A DNA stretch of 64,000 nt. Origin: Manis javanica. Taxonomy: Eukaryota; Chordata; Mammalia; Pholidota; Manidae. The DNA is taken from positions 19,237,001 through 19,301,000 of the forward strand of contig NC_133161.1 in the NCBI RefSeq assembly GCF_040802235.1, read 5' to 3'. Below the pieces are notes generated by a model. That model worked only from the letters and a program-made list of their open reading frames with translations, was not told the DNA's origin and made no database searches. Below, piece after piece: positions 59,081-64,000 of the stretch. Positions within the stretch are counted from its first letter, which is position 1. Each line of letters starts with the position of its first letter. Both the position numbers and the translations under genes were made by a program.

Positions 59081-59089
59081 CAGGTAAGG
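59081..59089 (+). promoter_or_regulatory. Splice donor of putative exon 1
   Basis: CAG|GTAAGG matches the 5' splice-site consensus at eight of nine positions. GT at 59084-59085. It is the best donor in the island on either strand by eye. Confidence 0.75.
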
Positions 59090-59179
59090 AGTCGGCGGTT
59101 GGCGGGCAGGCGAGGGCAGCGCGGGCGGAGATACCCGGCGGGTCCGGGAGTCCTCGGCTGCCCTGGAGCCAGCCCGCTG

Positions 59180-59240
59180 CACGCACGCACACACACACGC
59201 GCACACACACAAATGCACACAGGCACACGCCGCGCACACT
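59180..59240. repeat. CA/CG microsatellite in intron 1
   Basis: ACGCACGCACACACACACGC continuing through GCACACACACAAATGC and CACACGCCGCGCACAC; about 60 bases of alternating pattern just downstream of the donor. Confidence 0.9.
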
Positions 59241-59310
59241 CACCTGCCAACGTCCTACCTGGACACCCGCGAAGGTGCGGCGGCCCGGACAGGTATTTCC
59301 CTTGTTTTTC

Positions 59311-61230
59311 CTCCGCTGATGCTCCTGGACTCAGACTTCTCTTACCCAGGACTTTCGGGGTGGGATCCTGTGTATTACCTCCTCTCCCTCCCAGCCGGGT
59401 AGGCTGGGGGAGCGATTTTTCAGTTCCCAGCGCCTGGCATCCCTAGCTGGTTTTTAAAACAGGAGAAGTAATGGGAGGTCTTGGGAGGTTCTCGCAGTGT
59501 AACCTCTGCTCCGTGGCCTTCGGACACCCTGGGATTTTAACAGGAGACAGACCGACAGATATTTGGCGAGCGTGGTGGCCCATCGTTCTGGGAAGAGGCC
59601 ACAGAGGCGGATGGGCTGCAGTTCTGTAGGGCGGTGCATGTGGAACAGACACTGCGTTTCCCCAGTAAGAGGCAGCACGAACGCCTTTCTCAAGTGTGGC
59701 ACTGTTTCCCCGGGAATGCGCTGGGATTTCAGGCAGGAAGGGGCTTAAGAATCGCTTTGGGTGTGTTGTTTGTCTAGGGAGGATATATGGGGGTCACATC
59801 CTCCATAAAAGGTGTGGTCTATTCACATCTCTGGTCTCTGGAGCTGGTGCAAGCCAATTGGGTTTAGGGACACAGGACTAGGGTCTCCCCTTCACCTCCC
59901 TCCCCTTCCCTCTGCTCTATGCTGGGAAGCATAAGGCTGCTTTCCCTAGGCCTCCCGCTAACACCTGTCACATGCTTTTTGAGGTATGTGTCTGAGAAAT
60001 ACAACTAGAAGGGGGAATGAGCAGGGTGTAGTGCAGGAAGGGAGGAAGGGCCTCACTGAGGCTCATGACCACCTCAGCAGTGCCCACCCTATAACGGAGG
60101 CAAAGCATTCTTGGATCTGCCAGTGTCCCCTAGAACCAGACTTGTCCTGACAGTGGAGAATCACTCTCCAGAAGCCTGTGGTTCAAGGTCTTATTCCCCC
60201 AAATCTTTTCCTTTCCTTTTCTCCCTGGCTGGAGTTTCACAGGCTGCTCATTCTCCAACTTTTTCTGGAAGAGGTAGGAAGGAGGTGGTTGGGGCTTTTT
60301 TGCAGTCATTTGGGGGTCAAAGAGCAATCCATTCATGGCTCAGTTGTTGCATGGAGAAGAATATGAGATCCATCTAAAACCTTATTTTGGAGTTGAATAT
60401 AAATATAGCAGGTCCTATGTTTCTATAGCTGTCCCTTTTGGGATAATTTGTTGGGCAACCTGGCAAGAGATGGGATAAGCTTGTACTCTTTACACAAAAT
60501 CATGTGTTCAGAGGGTCCTGCAAACCCACCAGTGGGAAAAATATCTTGGGAGTCTTCCAGAACTTTAGAGGAAAGGAGTCAACATTCTTTTGAACAAGGG
60601 GGCCTCAGAGCTGGGTACAGGATTTGTTGATTCTGTAAATCCTAAAGATGGGTGCTGAAGAAAAGGGTTCTCTCCACACCCCCATCTCTGCCATTGTAAA
60701 CTTTTTTCAGCTTCTGCAAAGGCCTCTGTTTAGGCTGGGGAGGAGAGAAGCAGACTCCCCGGGAGAGAGACTGCACTCCTGCTGTGTGCTGTGTGAGCTG
60801 CCCTGCGACTGGACAGGGGAGATGGAATAAAGCAAAGCTCTCAGAATGAGGAGAACCTAGAGACATTTTCTTTTTAAGAATGGTGGGGGGTGTGCACCCA
60901 TCCCCCCAGATATACACCTTCATTCTCAAAGAGCCTAGCTGTGCATGGTTGCTCCTCCATCGTGTGATAGTGGGACCCACCTCTGTCTTCCGGAACATGT
61001 CCACATGCATGCCCTTGGAGTGCACGGACAGGGAGGTCCCACGTGTGCAGAGTGGTGCATGGTTTCCAACAGAAATAGTGAAGTTGGCTTCCAGGTAAAC
61101 ATTCTACAGAACCTTGAAGGGGCAAAAGGATGGAGTGCAGAGCTTCCTGAAATGTCTGTGTGTCTTCCACGTAGACCTCTGCTTCTTTCTCTGCTTCCCT
61201 CTTTACCCCCTTTCCTTTCTCATGTGTTTG
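59311..61230 (+). other. Presumed intron 1, proximal part
   Basis: Unique-looking sequence of falling GC. No repeat family or further exon recognised. Confidence 0.4.
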
Positions 61231-61262
61231 CAGCAGCAGGATCCATCATGTTAATGCAAAGT
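61182..61262 (+). other. Strong splice acceptor with a possible 27-nt microexon
   Basis: A 50-base pyrimidine-rich tract ends in TGTGTTTGCAG at 61233, an excellent 3' splice site, with a NAGNAG tandem (CAGCAG). After 27 bases (61234-61260, containing ATG at 61248) comes AAA|GTGAGC at 61261, a good donor. Together these would frame a microexon in intron 1 with a potential start codon. It may equally be a pseudo-exon; such pairs arise by chance. Confidence 0.25.
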
Positions 61263-62440
61263 GAGCAGTCATTATGCTGGCTTTGAGCTAAACATTTCTA
61301 AACATGGGTTCAAAAAATCCCCACACTTTCTGCACTTAGTGTTAGGTTCCAATTTGGTTTCTAGGACAAAGCAGGCATTAATTAACATTTGTGTAAAACT
61401 GGGTGTGCATCATCTAATTTTTTCTTGGCTCTCTTGCCTAGCCCTGGAGCACGTCACGGTGTCACTCTCCCTCTCTACCACCCCTCTGTGGCCTTCCTTT
61501 TAAGTACTCTGGGGTCTTCTCTTTCAGAAGGGAGTTGCGCTAGAAAACCCCAAACGTGGATGCAGCTTTTTGTAGACCCTTGCTGCCGCTAGGCTGTTCT
61601 CTAGGCGGCTCTTCGGGAGCACAAGGCGTGGGTTGTCCACAAGCACTGTTCTTTCTTGCCCAATCCCCTACTCACTTGCCAGCTCACCCCTGTTCTCCCA
61701 GGACTTCATCCTGGATGCTTGTCGATGCTCTGCAAACGTTTCCAGAGGAATCCGAGGCCACCAACTTGTTTCCTTTCTCCTTCTCTGCATCTCTCCATCC
61801 CCTGCTGTGTAGCTCAAGGAAGACCGGAAATCTGTAAGGGAGTCTGCCTACACTTGGCCTCCTGATCCTTTTAATCACAATGAGGGTCGCTGGGAATTAA
61901 ATGCGGACTTTCTAGGGAGGCTGCAGTCCTGAAATGGGAAGAGAGCCAAGGGGGAGGTGGATTAACTGCTCTTAGTTCCTAGTTATCGCTAGGCTTTGAT
62001 GCAAAGGCTTCGCAGCCAATCTCTTTCCTTCTAGCCAGCTAGGGGGCATTTCTTAGCCATTTCTCCCCATCCTCATCCAGAGAAAGCACTACACAGACAA
62101 TGCCACCTGGAAACCTGTTGGAGTAGCTCAGCGATGGGCCATGATAAGGCAGCAGCTACGCAGAAAACTGGTCCCGTGAGTTAGGCTGTGATTAGCCTGT
62201 GCAACAGATGTGCCTTCTTTTTTAGGCTCTGCTTTCTTCTTACTTGTGTCCAGCGCTGGTTGATGTGAAGCTGGTTCAGACCCTGAGGCAGTGGAACAGG
62301 GCTTACCTCCCTCCCTTGCGTCCCCCTTTCTCCTTCCCTTGCACGTCCCCTTCCTTCTGCCCTACCCTCCTCCCACCTGCTGATCCACCCCTTGGCTTTG
62401 TGTGCACATCCACCAGCCCATTTGCCTTCAAATTTGTGGC
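61263..62440 (+). other. Presumed intron 1, middle part
   Basis: No recognised repeat or exon. CT-rich tract at 62305-62395. Confidence 0.4.
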
Positions 62441-62640
62441 ACTCCAAGAAATCAATATAACATGAATTTAACGACAGCTGGATGATTAAGTGTTATTTAT
62501 ATTTAAGAGCGGCGTTTCAAAAAGACGTTGTGCTAATAAATCAAACAGCTGTTTGGGAGATGCACATGATTAGGGTAATTGCCCTGTAGGCTCTATTGAG
62601 CAGTGCTTGGTCCATGCAGAGCCCTGTGGACACTACTTCA
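62441..62640. promoter_or_regulatory. Candidate intronic enhancer / conserved non-coding element
   Basis: Repeat-free, balanced AT-rich sequence with two identical CAGCTG E-boxes (62475-62480 and 62546-62551) 71 bp apart, flanked by homeodomain-type words (GATGATTAAGTG, GCTAATAAATCAAAC, ATGATTAGGGTAATTG) and a MEF2-like TTATTTATATTTAAG. Dense TF words of this kind are typical of conserved developmental enhancers. Conservation and activity are inferred. Confidence 0.4.
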
Positions 62641-63079
62641 TAGAAGCTGCGAGCTCCCTACCCTGGACTCCCACCTGATCTCTTCCACGGGGACTTAGGC
62701 TTCCTTCTCTCCTCCTCCCTGCCCAGGCTGTAGCATTCCAGTTGTGGCTGGAAGGTGGAGTCAGCAGGGAGATGGAGGGGGGCCCTGCTGCTAAGTGGTA
62801 GGAGATGGATCTTAAAAGCTAAGGCAGGCAGGAGGTCCTAATTCCCAGAGCAGAGGCCTTGTTCCAGAAGGAGGAGGCTGCTTCCCTGCTTGGTATGTAG
62901 CAGCTTGGACAAAAAGCTTCCTGAGTCCGCATGGGAGTCTGTGTGAGCCCCAGACCCTATCCTTCTGATCATGTGGCACCAGCCTCCCTGGGGAGGAGGC
63001 TTTGTAGACATTAGCTTTGTCCTTGGGAAAGTAATGGAATGGAAAGGAATAATAATTAATGATGGTGGTGGTGACTAAT
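62641..63079. other. Intronic, no recognised element
   Basis: Unique-looking; GC moderate. Confidence 0.35.
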
Positions 63080-63312
63080 ATTTAGCACTTACTTGGATGA
63101 GGCATCATTTAAGTAGTTTGCACAGGTTGGCCTATTTCCTCTCATAACAACCCAGGTGTGAGGAGTTACTATTGACAGTTACTACAGAAGTTACTATGAT
63201 GGTTACTGTTACTATTCCCGTTTCCTCCGGGAGAAAACTGACATGCAGGAGGAGGTTAAGGACTTTGTCCAAGAGCACACAGCTGGTAGGCGGCAGAGCC
63301 CAGTTTCATCCC
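63080..63312 (-). mobile_element. MIR SINE, inverted
   Basis: TAATATTTAGCACTTACTTGG, TCATAACAACCCAGGTGTGAGG, TACTATTCCCGTTTCCTCCG, AGGTTAAGGACTTTGTCC, AGAGCACACAGCTGGTAGGC and GGCAGAGCCCAGTTTC follow the full reversed MIR order. A 40-base stretch of GTTACTATT-like words (63163-63215) is a local duplication within it. Confidence 0.9.
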
Positions 63313-64000
63313 TAAGCAAACTGACCTCCCTCCCCTTTCACCATGCCTTCTGCCTCCTTAGAATATCTGCAAGGAGCAGGTCACTACTGCCTTGGGAGCT
63401 TTGTAGAGAGTGTGCTGGGGGAAGTTTAGAATATCTGGATTCTCCCTTGGATGACCTCTGTGACCCCAGGTGAATCTACTTATTCTTTGAGCCTTGATGT
63501 CCCCATTCATCAATGGGGCTGAGTGGTATCCTTGACTGCTGGTGAGCGGTGAAGGTGCCCGGATCGTTCTGGCAGAGCGCTCAGTTCCTCTTGCCTCATT
63601 TGGAGACTTCCATTTCCTCCAGGAGGGAACTCAGGAGGCGTGAGTGAGTGCAGTAGCCACCTGCTCCGATTGTGCGAGGCCCTGAGTCCTGCGCTGGTAG
63701 GAACCTGGTTCTCCCTCGAAACTGCTTCAGATTCACCGGCATGGTGGACACAACATCCTGTCATTTAATCTTCTAATCATCCTGTGATGTAGGGATTATT
63801 GATTCCCGGTTTGAGGGTGTAGGACCTAAGGTGGGGTACCCCTGGCTCCTGGGTGCTGCTTGATGAATGGTCTCTTCACTCTTGGGAAAGAATGCTCACA
63901 GTAGGTTCTCAGTTCTTGTTCATTCGCTCATTCATTAGACCCAGGGTCCCAGATTTTGGAAGCCAGAGGTAGAGAAGTAATCTTTGCTTGTGGATGCCAG
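63313..64000. other. Intronic, no recognised element
   Basis: Contains a weak MIR-like scrap near 63740-63860 (TTTAATCTTCTAATCATCCTG…TAGGGATTATTGATTCCCG). No exon supported. Confidence 0.4.

Larger units (their letters stand above)
58000..59083 (+). other. Putative first exon (mostly 5' UTR) of an unidentified gene
   Basis: From near 58000 (start uncertain by several hundred bases) to 59083, plus-strand sequence runs without a better internal splice donor and ends in CAG|GTAAGGAG, an excellent 5' splice site. Upstream ATGs at 58031, 58211, 58638 and 59043 are each followed by overlapping or short frames, so the exon is probably mainly untranslated and the main start would be in exon 2. A frame opened at 58031 stays open across the donor, but its product is low-complexity (Ala, Gly, Arg, Pro), as expected by chance in 75%+ GC DNA. 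I do not recognise the gene. A weaker alternative donor (GGG|GTGAGG) lies at about 58700. Confidence 0.65.
57640..59310. promoter_or_regulatory. CpG island promoter
   Basis: About 1.7 kb with very high GC content and dense CpG, in sharp contrast to the flanks, which are almost CpG-free. GC boxes (GGGCGG/CCGCCC) are frequent and I see no TATA box in a plausible place, so a dispersed, housekeeping- or developmental-type start is expected. Retention of CpG implies it is unmethylated in the germ line. Orientation is assigned as plus from the downstream splice donor at 59083/59084. The minus strand shows no comparable donor that I can defend, but a divergent transcript cannot be excluded. Confidence 0.93.

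Noticed and set aside
58031-59446. 471-codon open frame through the CpG island
   Set aside because: Product is Ala/Gly/Arg/Pro low-complexity, overlaps long frames on both strands, and reads through a strong splice donor. Long chance frames are expected in very GC-rich DNA.

Overview
The window looks like placental-mammal nuclear DNA. It has mammalian L1, ancient MIR, L2 and L3/CR1 repeats, MaLR-type LTRs, hAT-Charlie fragments, one large unmethylated-type CpG island and very sparse coding potential. I see no Alu, no B1/B2, no carnivore tRNA-Lys SINE, no horse ERE and no ruminant tRNA-Glu SINE. This fits a lineage poor in young SINEs, such as a pteropodid bat or a pangolin, but the species is an inference and I cannot settle it.

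The left edge (1-2489) is the 5' part of a degraded L1 on the minus strand: the start of ORF2 (endonuclease), a 314-bp spacer, a frameshifted ORF1, and a complete GC-rich 5' UTR ending in a YY1-type motif. From about 2.5 to 54.7 kb the DNA is a non-coding mosaic of old repeats. It holds MaLR/ERVL-type LTRs on both strands, L2 3' ends, MIRs (one nested inside another), L1M 3' UTR remnants, a MER5A-like element and an unusually long L3/CR1 LINE remnant (about 48.7-50.6 kb). Between them are unique stretches, a few of which (40.0-40.4, 43.3-44.3 kb) have a calm composition with many AT-rich homeodomain-like words and might be conserved non-coding elements.

The right part is the functional landmark. 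A CpG island (about 57.64-59.31 kb) contains what looks like a long plus-strand first exon ending at a strong donor (59083/59084). The exon is GC-rich, carries several upstream ATGs including a five-codon uORF in optimal Kozak context, a G-quadruplex-type run and a GCC repeat. A CTCF-like motif lies 2.9 kb upstream (54737-54752). Possible enhancer-like sequences lie upstream (54.9-55.15 kb) and in the presumed first intron (62.44-62.64 kb). I cannot name the gene from exon 1 alone.

I find no intact protein-coding gene, rRNA, functional tRNA or CRISPR array, and no novel multi-gene system. The most unusual observation is an exact 39-bp copy of an L1M 3' UTR segment (41100-41138) re-inserted 1,074 bp downstream (42174-42212), next to a 9-bp-stem hairpin, which suggests a template-switch event.
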